Assembly (NCBI GenBank): GCA_965216955.1
Contig: CBDCGV010000002.1
Location: 1-64,000, forward strand
Direction: 5' to 3'
Origin: CBDCGV01 sp965216955
GTDB taxonomy: Bacteria; Bacteroidota; Bacteroidia; Chitinophagales; JADIYW01
DNA: 64,000 nt
The notes under the pieces were generated by a model. The model searched no databases. It was not told the DNA's origin and saw only the letters and a list, made by a program, of their open reading frames with translations. The first letter of the stretch is position 1. Each line of letters begins with the position of its first letter. A program made the translations under genes and the position numbers. Below, piece by piece: positions 18,882 to 28,326 of the stretch.

Positions 18882-21800
18882 GACACTGTTTATATTTTTT
18901 ACCACTACCACATGGGCAAGGGTCGTTTCTTCCTACTTTCTTACCAACCCTAACTGGCTCTGCCTTCGGTTTAGGTTGCTCTTCTCTTTGCGCCTCTTGA
19001 TTATTCCCTGCTGTAGGCATCCCTCCTCTTCCTTCTTTCATTCTTGCCATCTCACTAGACCTTTGCTCTCTGGCTTGCTTTACCTCCTCAGGATCGTTAA
19101 TTGGAAGCGAACCTTTGAACAAAAAAGAAGTAACCTCTTTATTGATTTCACTCAATAATTGTTTAAAGAGATTAAAAGCTTCAAACTTGTATATCAACAA
19201 TGGGTCTTTCTGCTCATGGACTGCTAATTGAACCGATTGGCGTAAATCATCCATTTGTCTTAAATGCTCTTTCCAAGAATTATCGATCATTGCCAACATA
19301 ATGGTTTTTTCAAATTCTTTAATGATCTCCTTCCCTTTTGAATTATAGGCTTTTTCCAAATTAACAACAGCATTAACTGTCTTTACTCCATCAGTAAAAG
19401 GCACTACAATATTTTCGATCTCTTCACCTCTATTTTGATATACCCGCTCAATTACAGGAAAAGCTGCATTTAAAATAGCTTCCGATTTTCTATGGTATGC
19501 AGGCATTACTTCTTCATACAAGTGATGCGCTAAATCTTCGGGTTTTCTTTCTTTAAACTGTACTTCTGTAATTTCCGTATCGACGGAAAAGAAACGAATA
19601 CAATCTAATTTAAAGTTTTCATAGTCCTGCAAATCATGATGCATTATTACAATTTCCTCGCAAAGCTCATAAAACATGTTTATCAAATCAAAAGAAAGCC
19701 TTTCTCCATCTAAAGCATGTTGTCTTCTTTTGTAAATCACCTCTCTTTGAGAATTCATTACATCATCATACTCCAACAATCTCTTTCTAATTCCAAAATT
19801 GTTTTCCTCCACTTTCTTTTGCGCTCTTTCAATGGATTTAGTTATCATAGAATGTTGTATAACATCTTCTTCTTTGTATCCCATTCTATCCATTACTTTC
19901 ACCACTCTTTCCGAGCTAAACAATCGCATCAGATTATCCTCTAAAGAAACATAAAATTGCGAAGCTCCTGGGTCTCCTTGCCTTCCTGCACGTCCTCTTA
20001 ACTGTCTATCTACACGTCGACTATCATGTCTCTCTGTACCAATTATTGCTAATCCTCCTGCCTCTTTAACGCCCTTCCCAAGTTTAATATCTGTTCCACG
20101 GCCAGCCATATTGGTTGCGATGGTAATCGTTCCTGGGTTCCCCGCTTCGGCAACAATATCAGCCTCCCGCTGATGCTGTTTTGCATTTAACACATTATGC
20201 TCAATTTTACGCATTTGGAGCATCCTGCTTAAAAGCTCCGAAACTTCTACATTTGTGGTTCCCACTAAAACAGGTCGCCCATCACCTTTAAGTCTTATCA
20301 ACTCCTCTATGAGAGCATTGTATTTCCCTTTTTTGGTTTTATACACCAAATCTTCTCTATCATCTCTAACAATGGGTTTATTGGTTGGGATAACTACAAC
20401 ATCTAATTTATAAATATCCCAAAACTCTCCTGCCTCCGTTTCCGCAGTACCAGTCATGCCGGAAAGCTTATGATACATTCTAAAAAAATTCTGTAATGTT
20501 ATCGTTGCGAAGGTTTGAGTAGCAGACTCTACCTTAACATTCTCCTTTGCTTCAATTGCTTGATGCAAGCCATCAGAGTAACGTCTTCCATCCATAATCC
20601 TTCCTGTCTGCTCATCCACAATCTTCACTTTGCCATCCATTACCACATATTCCACATCCTTTTCAAATATGGTGTAGGCTTTTAATAATTGTTGTACGGA
20701 GTGAATTCTTTCAGACTTAATAGCAAAGTCTTGCAAAAGCTCATCCTTCTTAGTTAGTTTTTCTGCCTCCTCAATTGCAGCATTATCTATTTCAGCAAGT
20801 TCAACACCAATATCTGGCATTATAAAGAAGTTTTTATCTTCACCCTCTTTAGTAATTAAATCAATCCCTTTATCTGTCAATTCGATTTGATTGTTCCGCT
20901 CTTCTATAGTAAAGTACAATTCATCATCGACAAAGGGCATTTCTTTAGATTGGTCTGCCAAATAGAAGCTTTCTGTCTTTAATAGAATCTTCTTATTCCC
21001 TTCTTCGCTTAAAAACTTAATCAACGCTTTAGACTTAGGCATCCCTCGATGCGCTCTCAATAAAGCCAATCCCCCTTCTCCATCTTTATGCCCCGTATTC
21101 CCTTCTTTAATTAATCGCTTTGCATCTTGTAAGAACTTAGTAGTTACCCTTCGCTGAGTATCTACTAATGTTTTAATTCTAGGCTTTAATAAATGAAACT
21201 CATGCTGATCTCCTTTTGGAATAGGCCCACTAATAATTAAAGGCGTCCTTGCATCATCAACCAAAACGGAGTCCACCTCATCAATCATTGCAAAATGCTT
21301 TTTTTGTTGAACCTGCTCTTCAGGTGTCCTTACCATATTATCTCTCAAATAATCGAATCCAAATTCGTTATTGGTTCCATAGGTCACATCCGCTTTATAA
21401 GCTGCTCTTCTTCCTTCTGAATGGGGGCTGAAATTATCTATACAATCAACCGTTATTCCAAGAAAATTTAACAAAGGAGCCATCCACTCTGAATCTCTCT
21501 TTGCCAAATAATTATTTACAGTAATCACATTAACGCCTAATTGAGGCAATGCATTCAAATAAGCTGGTAATGTGGCGACTAAAGTTTTTCCTTCTCCTGT
21601 TGCCATCTCCGCAATCTTTCCTTGATGCAGTACAACACCTCCGATCAACTGTACATCGTAATGTAACATATCCCAAGAAACTTCATTCCCTGCTGCACTC
21701 CACGAAGTCTGATAAATCACTTTATCACCAACAATTTCCATGTGATCATGTTCTACTGCTAAATCTCGATCTAAATCATTTGCTGTCACTTCAATTTGGT

Positions 21801-22185
21801 CATTCTCTTTAAATCTTCTTGCTGTTTCTTTAACAACAGCAAAAGCCTCTGGTAAAATATCATTTAGAAAGACCTCTAACTCCTCATCCTTTTTATCTTG
21901 AAGTTTATCAATCTTATTATATAGCTCTTCTCTTTCTTCTAAATCCTTATTATCATCGTCTGCTTGGCGGGTATAATCTTCAATCTGCTGATCAATTTCA
22001 CTAAGTGCTTCTTTAATTCTAGTTCTAAATTCTAGCGTTTTTCCGCGCAGTTCATCGCTCGAAATCCCTTTAAGTTTTTCGTACTCTTCATTTATTGTTT
22101 GTACAATGGGGGTAATGTTCTTTATATCTCGTGATGATTTGTTTCCAAATACCTTATTAATCCCTTTTGTTATAAAATCTAACAT
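18868..22185 (-). CDS. secA: Preprotein translocase ATPase SecA
   Basis: Motor of the general Sec pathway, driving unfolded preproteins through SecYEG with ATP. The 1105-residue product is long for the family but normal for Bacteroidota. Walker A is ATGEGKT, the DEAD-like box is MIDEVDSVLVDDARTPLIIS, and motifs such as NMAGRGTDIKLG and GRAGRQGDPG are intact. The C-terminus ends with the zinc-binding motif PCPCGSGKKYKQCH. The last 14 bases overlap the SPOR gene. It is divergent from purD. Confidence 0.97.
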   Translation of the reverse strand: MLDFITKGINKVFGNKSSRDIKNITPIVQTINEEYEKLKGISSDELRGKTLEFRTRIKEALSEIDQQIEDYTRQADDDNKDLEEREELYNKIDKLQDKKDEELEVFLNDILPEAFAVVKETARRFKENDQIEVTANDLDRDLAVEHDHMEIVGDKVIYQTSWSAAGNEVSWDMLHYDVQLIGGVVLHQGKIAEMATGEGKTLVATLPAYLNALPQLGVNVITVNNYLAKRDSEWMAPLLNFLGITVDCIDNFSPHSEGRRAAYKADVTYGTNNEFGFDYLRDNMVRTPEEQVQQKKHFAMIDEVDSVLVDDARTPLIISGPIPKGDQHEFHLLKPRIKTLVDTQRRVTTKFLQDAKRLIKEGNTGHKDGEGGLALLRAHRGMPKSKALIKFLSEEGNKKILLKTESFYLADQSKEMPFVDDELYFTIEERNNQIELTDKGIDLITKEGEDKNFFIMPDIGVELAEIDNAAIEEAEKLTKKDELLQDFAIKSERIHSVQQLLKAYTIFEKDVEYVVMDGKVKIVDEQTGRIMDGRRYSDGLHQAIEAKENVKVESATQTFATITLQNFFRMYHKLSGMTGTAETEAGEFWDIYKLDVVVIPTNKPIVRDDREDLVYKTKKGKYNALIEELIRLKGDGRPVLVGTTNVEVSELLSRMLQMRKIEHNVLNAKQHQREADIVAEAGNPGTITIATNMAGRGTDIKLGKGVKEAGGLAIIGTERHDSRRVDRQLRGRAGRQGDPGASQFYVSLEDNLMRLFSSERVVKVMDRMGYKEEDVIQHSMITKSIERAQKKVEENNFGIRKRLLEYDDVMNSQREVIYKRRQHALDGERLSFDLINMFYELCEEIVIMHHDLQDYENFKLDCIRFFSVDTEITEVQFKERKPEDLAHHLYEEVMPAYHRKSEAILNAAFPVIERVYQNRGEEIENIVVPFTDGVKTVNAVVNLEKAYNSKGKEIIKEFEKTIMLAMIDNSWKEHLRQMDDLRQSVQLAVHEQKDPLLIYKFEAFNLFKQLLSEINKEVTSFLFKGSLPINDPEEVKQAREQRSSEMARMKEGRGGMPTAGNNQEAQREEQPKPKAEPVRVGKKVGRNDPCPCGSGKKYKQCHGKN

Positions 22186-22206
22186 TTACAATTCTTTACT
22201 TATTTG

Positions 22207-22214
22207 CAAAAATA
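22207..22214 (-). promoter_or_regulatory. Candidate -7 element for secA
   Basis: TATTTTTG on the minus strand matches TAnnTTTG, 21 bases ahead of the secA start codon. No -33 element at the usual spacing was found, so confidence is low. Confidence 0.28.
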
Positions 22215-22345
22215 ATATACCGTTCACAATGTTTCTTCTTATTGTACAAAAAGAGTTCCACAAAAAAAACCGACATAATAGCAGTCTTTAGCCGATATGT
22301 TTATAAAGTTTTATTAATTGCTGTCAACTTATTCCTTGCAAAAAC

Positions 22346-22353
22346 TAAATTTG
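22346..22353 (+). promoter_or_regulatory. Candidate -7 element for purD
   Basis: TAAATTTG matches TAnnTTTG, 19 bases before the purD ATG. The nearest upstream TTG (22318-22320) is 25 bases away, farther than usual, so only the -7 part is supported. Confidence 0.3.
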
Positions 22354-22372
22354 CTCTATTATAACTCATTCT

Positions 22373-23644
22373 ATGAATATATTATTACTTGGTTCCGGAG
22401 GAAGAGAACATGCTTTTGCTTGGAAGTTATCTCAAAGTACTTCTTGTAAAAACCTATACATCGCTCCCGGCAATGCGGGGACCTCCTTATGTGGACAAAA
22501 TGTGCCGATATCAGCAACAGATTTTAATGCGCTTGAAACGTTTTGCGAAGAAAAAGCAATTGATATGGTTGTGGTTGGTCCAGAAGCTCCTTTAGTGGCT
22601 GGCATTTATGATTTCTTTGTTTCGTCTGAAAAGCTAAATCATATTCCAGTTATAGGTCCTTCAAAATCTGGAGCCATGCTTGAAGGCAGTAAAAGTTATG
22701 CAAAAGCTTTTATGGAAAGGCATCATATTCCAACTGCTGGCTATAGAGAATTTAGCTCCTCAAATTTAGAAGAGGGTATTAAATATTTATCTACTCAAAG
22801 TGCACCAATCGTCTTGAAAGCAGATGGTCTAGCAGCAGGAAAAGGCGTTTTAATATGTACAAGTATAGAGCATGCCATTGAGGAGTTCAAAGAGATGCTA
22901 TCAGGCAAATTTGGGGATGCAAGTAGTAAAGTAGTGATTGAAGAGTTTATGGAGGGTATTGAATTTTCGGTTTTTGTCTTAACAGATGGTAAATCATATA
23001 AAATTTTACCCATAGCCAAAGACTACAAACGAATTGGAGAAGGTGATACGGGATTAAACACAGGTGGAATGGGTGCTATTTCTCGACCACCATTCGTTAG
23101 TGAAGCATTAATGAAAAAAGTAGAAGAAACGGTTATCATTCCTACAATTGAGGGCTTTAAAAAGGACAATATTACTTACAAAGGTTTTGTATATATCGGT
23201 TTAATGAACATGGCAGGTAACATCCCTAAAGTTGTAGAATACAACTGTAGAATGGGAGACCCTGAAACACAAGCAGTTATCCCCAGAATAAAAACTGATC
23301 TAGTTAAGTTATTTGAAGCGATAGGAAATGAAACATTGGATCAAATAGATATAGAACTTGATCAGCGATCTGCCGCAACTATTGTAATGGCATCTGGAGG
23401 TTATCCTGAAAATTATGAAAAGGGTAAATTAATGTATGGAATGGACTCAATAGCAAATAGCATTGTTTTTCATGCAGGCACAAAAATTGAAAACGGAAAT
23501 ATTGTCACTAATGGAGGCAGAGTTGTTGCTATTACCTCATTACATAATGACTGGAAAATGGCAGTTCAATTATCTAATGAGGCTGCAAAAACAATTCAAT
23601 TTGAAGGGAAGTATTTTAGAAAAGATATCGGATTTGATTTGTGA
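22373..23644 (+). CDS. purD: Phosphoribosylamine-glycine ligase (GARS)
   Basis: Second enzyme of purine synthesis, joining 5-phosphoribosylamine and glycine with ATP. The 423-residue protein has the N-terminal LLLGSGGREHAFAWKL loop, the VVGPEAPLVAGI motif, the ATP-grasp segment APIVLKADGLAAGKGV, and the GDPETQAVIPR motif near the active site. All fit a normal-length enzyme. Its stop overlaps the GTG start of rsmI by four bases (GTGA), so the two are translationally coupled. Confidence 0.97.
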   Translation: MNILLLGSGGREHAFAWKLSQSTSCKNLYIAPGNAGTSLCGQNVPISATDFNALETFCEEKAIDMVVVGPEAPLVAGIYDFFVSSEKLNHIPVIGPSKSGAMLEGSKSYAKAFMERHHIPTAGYREFSSSNLEEGIKYLSTQSAPIVLKADGLAAGKGVLICTSIEHAIEEFKEMLSGKFGDASSKVVIEEFMEGIEFSVFVLTDGKSYKILPIAKDYKRIGEGDTGLNTGGMGAISRPPFVSEALMKKVEETVIIPTIEGFKKDNITYKGFVYIGLMNMAGNIPKVVEYNCRMGDPETQAVIPRIKTDLVKLFEAIGNETLDQIDIELDQRSAATIVMASGGYPENYEKGKLMYGMDSIANSIVFHAGTKIENGNIVTNGGRVVAITSLHNDWKMAVQLSNEAAKTIQFEGKYFRKDIGFDL

Positions 23645-24321
23645 GCACTTCTAAACTAATAATCGTTCCTACACCAATAGGTAATTTAAAAGATATCACC
23701 TATAGGGCCATTGAGATTTTAGAAAATGTCGATTTAATTATTGCTGAGGATACAAGAGTTACCAAAAGACTCCTTGATAGATATAATATTTTAAAACCCC
23801 TCACCTCTTTTCATGCTGCAAATGAACATAAAAAAGTGAATCATATTATTGGTTTGCTACTACAAGGGCAACAACTGGCTCTAGTATCAGATGCAGGAAC
23901 ACCAGGAATCTCAGACCCAGGATATCTTTTGATTAAAAGGTGTATTGAGGACGATATTGAAATTGAAGTTTTGCCCGGGCCCAATGCCTTTGTACCGGCA
24001 TTGCTTAAATCAGGGTTTCCTTCAGATAGTTTTATTTTTGAAGGATTTTTACCTCATAAAAAAGGTAGAATTAAAAAAATTCAACAGTGGATAAATGAAG
24101 ATCGAACCGTTATTCTTTATGAATCACCACACAGAATATTAAAGTTATTGCAACAGCTAGATGAAGTTTTGGAAGACAATCGTGAAATTTCAATTTCTAG
24201 GGAGCTGACTAAAATTTATGAAGAGACAGTTAATGGAAATGCTAAAACGTTAATTGAGTATTTTGAAAGCAAGCCGCCAAAAGGAGAATTTGTTGTAGTA
24301 ATTAAAGGACAAATAAATTAG
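23641..24321 (+). CDS. rsmI: 16S rRNA (cytidine-2'-O)-methyltransferase RsmI
   Basis: Methylates the ribose of C1402 in 16S rRNA with S-adenosylmethionine. The start is GTG, four bases inside purD, giving MSTSKLIIVPTPIGNLKDIT, the family's standard opening. Other motifs are AEDTRVTKRLLDRY, VSDAGTPGISDPGY and LPGPNAFVPALLKSGFP, typical of tetrapyrrole-methylase-fold enzymes. Length 226 is normal. It is followed 52 bases later by the inositol-monophosphatase-type gene. Confidence 0.96.
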   Translation: MSTSKLIIVPTPIGNLKDITYRAIEILENVDLIIAEDTRVTKRLLDRYNILKPLTSFHAANEHKKVNHIIGLLLQGQQLALVSDAGTPGISDPGYLLIKRCIEDDIEIEVLPGPNAFVPALLKSGFPSDSFIFEGFLPHKKGRIKKIQQWINEDRTVILYESPHRILKLLQQLDEVLEDNREISISRELTKIYEETVNGNAKTLIEYFESKPPKGEFVVVIKGQIN

Positions 24322-24373
24322 CAGAATACTCAGGAAACACTTTGTATTCTAAGATATTTTAAGCAAATAAATT

Positions 24374-25177
24374 ATGAGTATGGAAGATTTCTTACTGATA
24401 AAACAACAGGCAATCCCCATCATACAACAAGCCGCTGACTTTATTAGAGACGAGTTTGGTAAAATCACCTCTAAAAATATTGAGGTTAAAAGCTTAAACA
24501 GTTTGGTTACTTATGTAGATAAGGAAGCTGAAAAAATTCTTGTTGAGGACCTTAAAGAAGTGCTACCAAAAGCCGCTTTTTTAACAGAAGAAGAGACCAT
24601 ACAAAGGACAGAAAGTGATTATCAGTGGATCATAGACCCATTAGATGGCACCACCAATTTTATTCATGGCATTCCAGTTTTTGCTGTATCCGTAGCACTT
24701 AAGTATAAAAATAAAATTGTGATGGGAATAGTTCATGACGTTATGCAAGATAATTGTTTTCATGCTGCTGAAAATGAAGGTGCATTTTTAAATAACAACA
24801 AAATAGATGTTTCGCAAACTCCTTCTCTCTCAGATTCACTTATTGCCACTGGGTTTCCATATTATGACTTTGAATATTTAGATAATTACCAAATAATTCT
24901 TAAAAAGTTGATGAATTCAACCAGAGGCATTAGAAGATTGGGAGCCGCAGCAATTGATCTTGCCTATGTTGCTTGTGGAAAATTTGATGCTTACTTTGAA
25001 TATAGCCTCTCTCCTTGGGATGTTGCTGCCGGTGCACTTATCGTTCAAGAAGCAGGAGGAGTTATAAGTGATTTTTCCGGCAACTCCAATTGGTTATTTG
25101 GGAAAGAAGTCGTTGCATCTAATAAACTCATTGCCGCTCCTTTTTTAGAGGAAGTTCAAAAGGCCTTTATAAGATAG
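24374..25177 (+). CDS. suhB: Inositol monophosphatase family protein
   Basis: Metal-dependent phosphatase of the IMPase superfamily, acting on inositol-1-phosphate or related sugar phosphates. The 267-residue protein contains the metal-binding motif WIIDPLDGTTNFIHG, a Glu pair in FLTEEE, and the C-terminal motif SPWDVAAGALIVQEAGG. All metal ligands are present. The stop lies two bases before the end of the convergent DUF393 gene. The symbol suhB reflects family membership, and the true substrate is not known. Confidence 0.92.
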   Translation: MSMEDFLLIKQQAIPIIQQAADFIRDEFGKITSKNIEVKSLNSLVTYVDKEAEKILVEDLKEVLPKAAFLTEEETIQRTESDYQWIIDPLDGTTNFIHGIPVFAVSVALKYKNKIVMGIVHDVMQDNCFHAAENEGAFLNNNKIDVSQTPSLSDSLIATGFPYYDFEYLDNYQIILKKLMNSTRGIRRLGAAAIDLAYVACGKFDAYFEYSLSPWDVAAGALIVQEAGGVISDFSGNSNWLFGKEVVASNKLIAAPFLEEVQKAFIR

Positions 25178-25179
25178 TT

Positions 25180-25629
25180 TCAATTTCCTATAAATCTAGC
25201 AGCAATATCTTTTGTCGGCAACATGCATGACTCTTTCTTGCCAAACCACTTATATCTATTTTTTGCAATTAAATCATAAATTTTGTCTCGAATACCTCTG
25301 GGGATAAAATCAAACTTTGAAATAAGCTTAGGCCACCCACTTAAATAATGTGCTACTCGCAAGGCACCATCTGACTTAACAAATGCATTCTGATTATCGA
25401 TAAATACTAGTGTAAAGATTTCATTGGTTGAAATACTGTATGCTTTTAGTATCTCTTGTCCTATATCACTTTGTATACTTGCAAACTTAATTGCCCCACT
25501 TTTATCATGCTTTATTACAAGCTGAACAGCAGTATTACACAAATTACATACACCATCAAACAGTAATAGTTTATCTGGCACCTGATTTGATAACTTTTTG
25601 TGTTGTAAGGTGCTTCCCTTTTGCATCAT
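25180..25629 (-). CDS. DCC-family thiol-disulfide oxidoreductase-like protein (DUF393)
   Basis: Small protein with the family signature LLFDGVCNLCNTAVQ, a C-x2-C motif in a thioredoxin-like fold. The later AARFIGN end and the GALRVAHYLSGWPKLI segment also fit. With the ATG at 25629 it has 149 residues and overlaps the upstream gene by 59 bases. An in-frame GTG at 25581 would give MPDKLLLFDGVCNLC, closer to the usual N-terminus, and an 11-base overlap, so the GTG may be the real start. Function in the cell is not established. Confidence 0.85.
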   Translation of the reverse strand: MMQKGSTLQHKKLSNQVPDKLLLFDGVCNLCNTAVQLVIKHDKSGAIKFASIQSDIGQEILKAYSISTNEIFTLVFIDNQNAFVKSDGALRVAHYLSGWPKLISKFDFIPRGIRDKIYDLIAKNRYKWFGKKESCMLPTKDIAARFIGN

Positions 25630-27544
25630 GAATCATTAAAAAATAGTTTCCTGCAGCAAATGCCCTCATGTCAATTGCTCCATTAAAAAACAGCACTTGT
25701 TCAGTCATTAACTGGCCATAGACTCCATATAGTCTTATATTAAGCTGTTCAGGGATATCCGTTTGTAATTGTAGATAATCATTTGTAGGATTAGGAAATA
25801 ACTCAATTTCAAAACTTCCCAATTCATTGGTAATAATTGGAGTTACAGTAGTCCGCAAAGTATCTGGCAATTGCTCTCCTGCAATTACACTTATCATTGG
25901 AGCTCCTGTAAATTGTGTTTTTCTCCAAGTTGGTTTACTAGGAAATCTGGTAAATAAATTATCTGAAGCATCTGTATTCAAATCAAAGCCAACTTTAAAC
26001 CTACTTGATTCTTCAGTACCCACTTGTTCCATTTTAAAAGCAACAAAGAATTCTCCTTCCATTAAGAGCGCTGCTTCCCCATTTAAAATATTACTTGCAT
26101 TAAAAGAATAAAAAGAGATGTCATTTAACACCTCACTTTCCAATTGTTTAAGATCAGAAGGACTTAAGTTATTCTGTTGATAAACAAGCACATCGTCTGT
26201 TCCATTTATTGTATCAATTGAAGTATATACCAATATTGAAAACAAGGCATTGCTATTGGTATTGCTAAAATTAGGAATGTGTAAACGCAGTCCACTTAAA
26301 GTGTCTTTTTTAGCAAAATTAAATCTTACTGCAAACTCTCCCTGATCATCACTTCCACCAAAATCCAATTCAAAAGTTCTTTCGGCACTACCATCATCAT
26401 AGGCATAATAATTTGCAAATACCTGTTCTCTTTGAATGGTATTGTTTCTGTCAACAATTAGATCTGTGGATGTTTCAGAAGGAACTGTAATGTTATAGGT
26501 CACATCAACCCTTACTGTATCTGCAACGAGATCAGTTGGAATATCAAAAATTTCATAACTGAATGTATCGTTAACAAGTGGGCCTATAAACTTAGTGCCT
26601 CCATTAAAATTCTCAAGAAGCGTATTTCCAACAGATTCTCTTGCTGTATAATCATCCGTTACTTCTGTTAAGCTAATAATGAAGTTGTTTTTAATGGAGA
26701 CTTTATGCTCCTCCACCAACATAGATGTATCAAAGTGATTATATGGAACCGCTGTGTAATTCTTAAGCAAAGAACGTGGTTCAAATTGAAATGCCATGTC
26801 GCTCAGTCTTGTATTAAAACTAGTATCCAACCTAACGTAATCAATATGCCAATGATCAAAGTTCCCAGATAAAGAGGCTACATTCCTGAATCTAAACTGA
26901 AACCCATTAAACATAAAACTATCAGCTAATACTATAATTTCTTGTTGAAAGGTATCCGTCTCCGAAATCCCATTTACAGAATCGATCATATCTTTTCTCC
27001 ATACCTCGTACCAATTACCATCGCTATACTTAAAATCAACAAATAAATAATCTTCGTCATCATTTGCTGCGTTAATATCTGGTATTTCCCCTAACCCTTT
27101 AGGCTGATAAAAAAATCCAAGTTTAACTTCATCTATTGCTTGATCTAAAACGCCCAAACGAATGGGCTTTGAGGTTAAGAAATCAGCTTCTCCAACGGCT
27201 GTAGTACTTGTATTATAAGGTGATCCATTTTTATTCAACCCATCTAATGTTGCCACTCCAATAGATGGAGGTGCAATAGGATATGTTGTATTTATATAAG
27301 CATTGCTATCCACCCAAAGATGAGCATCAGGATAAACGGAATTATTGTAAAAATCATCTTTAAATGGTAAGTTAAGTGTATCGTCTCCTAATCTTCTAAA
27401 TGCACTACTTTCCTGATTAATTCCAAAATGACTTTCCTTTATTAATTGTGCATTATTACCAAGTGGAGATAACTTCCCTCCTTGTCCAAACACAGTTGCA
27501 AATGCCCCCAAAAACACTAAAACAATAAGTATATTTTTAAACAT
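25571..27544 (-). CDS. Large secreted protein with type IX sorting domain
   Basis: The 657-residue protein has a signal peptide (about 1-20, ending TVFGQ) and a C-terminal type A T9SS sorting domain (about 580-657) with the ELFPNPTNDYLQLQ opening, GVYGQ and GNYFLMIHDAKGK motifs. The long middle part is beta-rich and acidic with no recognised catalytic domain. It is probably exported by the T9SS and attached to the cell surface. A T9SS Plug-type gene is found at 56.8 kb. It follows the PASTA gene by 8 bases. Confidence 0.85.
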   Translation of the reverse strand: MFKNILIVLVFLGAFATVFGQGGKLSPLGNNAQLIKESHFGINQESSAFRRLGDDTLNLPFKDDFYNNSVYPDAHLWVDSNAYINTTYPIAPPSIGVATLDGLNKNGSPYNTSTTAVGEADFLTSKPIRLGVLDQAIDEVKLGFFYQPKGLGEIPDINAANDDEDYLFVDFKYSDGNWYEVWRKDMIDSVNGISETDTFQQEIIVLADSFMFNGFQFRFRNVASLSGNFDHWHIDYVRLDTSFNTRLSDMAFQFEPRSLLKNYTAVPYNHFDTSMLVEEHKVSIKNNFIISLTEVTDDYTARESVGNTLLENFNGGTKFIGPLVNDTFSYEIFDIPTDLVADTVRVDVTYNITVPSETSTDLIVDRNNTIQREQVFANYYAYDDGSAERTFELDFGGSDDQGEFAVRFNFAKKDTLSGLRLHIPNFSNTNSNALFSILVYTSIDTINGTDDVLVYQQNNLSPSDLKQLESEVLNDISFYSFNASNILNGEAALLMEGEFFVAFKMEQVGTEESSRFKVGFDLNTDASDNLFTRFPSKPTWRKTQFTGAPMISVIAGEQLPDTLRTTVTPIITNELGSFEIELFPNPTNDYLQLQTDIPEQLNIRLYGVYGQLMTEQVLFFNGAIDMRAFAAGNYFLMIHDAKGKHLTTQKVIKSGAR

Positions 27545-27552
27545 ATGATTTT

Positions 27553-28326
27553 TTAAAATTCTGGTGGATTTTGAGTGATAAACAAATTAACGGCTTCTCC
27601 CATTCTCAGCGTAGAAAACCCATCAAAAGCAGGCTCTTGATAATATACATAAGCATTAATTGAATCTATTACCGTTTCATCTGCATCAACATTCCCTACG
27701 CTTAAATTACTCAATTGCAGGGCTCCCATTGCTTCTCCTAAGGACAACCCTATTAAATCGGGAACATCAATTTGCTTTCCGCCAAAACCATCCCCTAAAA
27801 TAAGATCAATGGTTGAACCTTTCGGTATCGTGGTATCTCCAATAACTTTATGCCCCGCAACTTTAATTCCCAAGACGATATCTAAAAATTCGTTGGGTTC
27901 GTAAATCTCCTCTCCTAATTTTAAACCCCAGCTTTCCAGAATTAATTTTGCCTGTCTACGACTATTGTCTTTTAAGTGAGGCACCTGAACCATTGGTGGT
28001 TGGGATGCATTCAATGTTAAATAAATTTTTCTCTTCTCTTTTACTTTCATACCCTCTTTGGGATTCTGGTCTATTACTGCTCTAGGTTCTAAATCCGCAT
28101 TAAAACTTGAATCAATAACGATATATTGAAGCTTCTTATTTTTAAGAATACCATCTACCTCACTTAAACTTAGCCCTTTTAACGGTGGCACTGTAATAGC
28201 CTGACCATGTTTTGTATATATTTTCAGATATTGAAAACTTAGCAAAATCAATACCAAGCCTAACAACACCATACTCAAAATGGTGATTATGAATTTTTTA
28301 CTTAATATATTCTTTAAAAGGCTCAA
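27553..28326 (-). CDS. Membrane protein with three PASTA domains
   Basis: The 257-residue protein has one N-terminal membrane helix (about 12-34) followed by three PASTA modules beginning ITVPPLKGLSLSEV, VQVPHLKDNSRRQA and IDVPDLIGLSLGEA. PASTA domains bind peptidoglycan or muropeptides. There is no kinase domain. The ATG overlaps the stop of the double Ddl gene by four bases (ATGA), so both are made together. This suggests a joint role in cell-wall assembly (inference). Confidence 0.9.
   Translation of the reverse strand: MSLLKNILSKKFIITILSMVLLGLVLILLSFQYLKIYTKHGQAITVPPLKGLSLSEVDGILKNKKLQYIVIDSSFNADLEPRAVIDQNPKEGMKVKEKRKIYLTLNASQPPMVQVPHLKDNSRRQAKLILESWGLKLGEEIYEPNEFLDIVLGIKVAGHKVIGDTTIPKGSTIDLILGDGFGGKQIDVPDLIGLSLGEAMGALQLSNLSVGNVDADETVIDSINAYVYYQEPAFDGFSTLRMGEAVNLFITQNPPEF

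Noticed and set aside
24324..24351. Inverted AGAATAC/GTATTCT between rsmI and the inositol monophosphatase gene
   Set aside because: Only 7 bp with a 14-base loop and no T-run. Too weak to call as a terminator.
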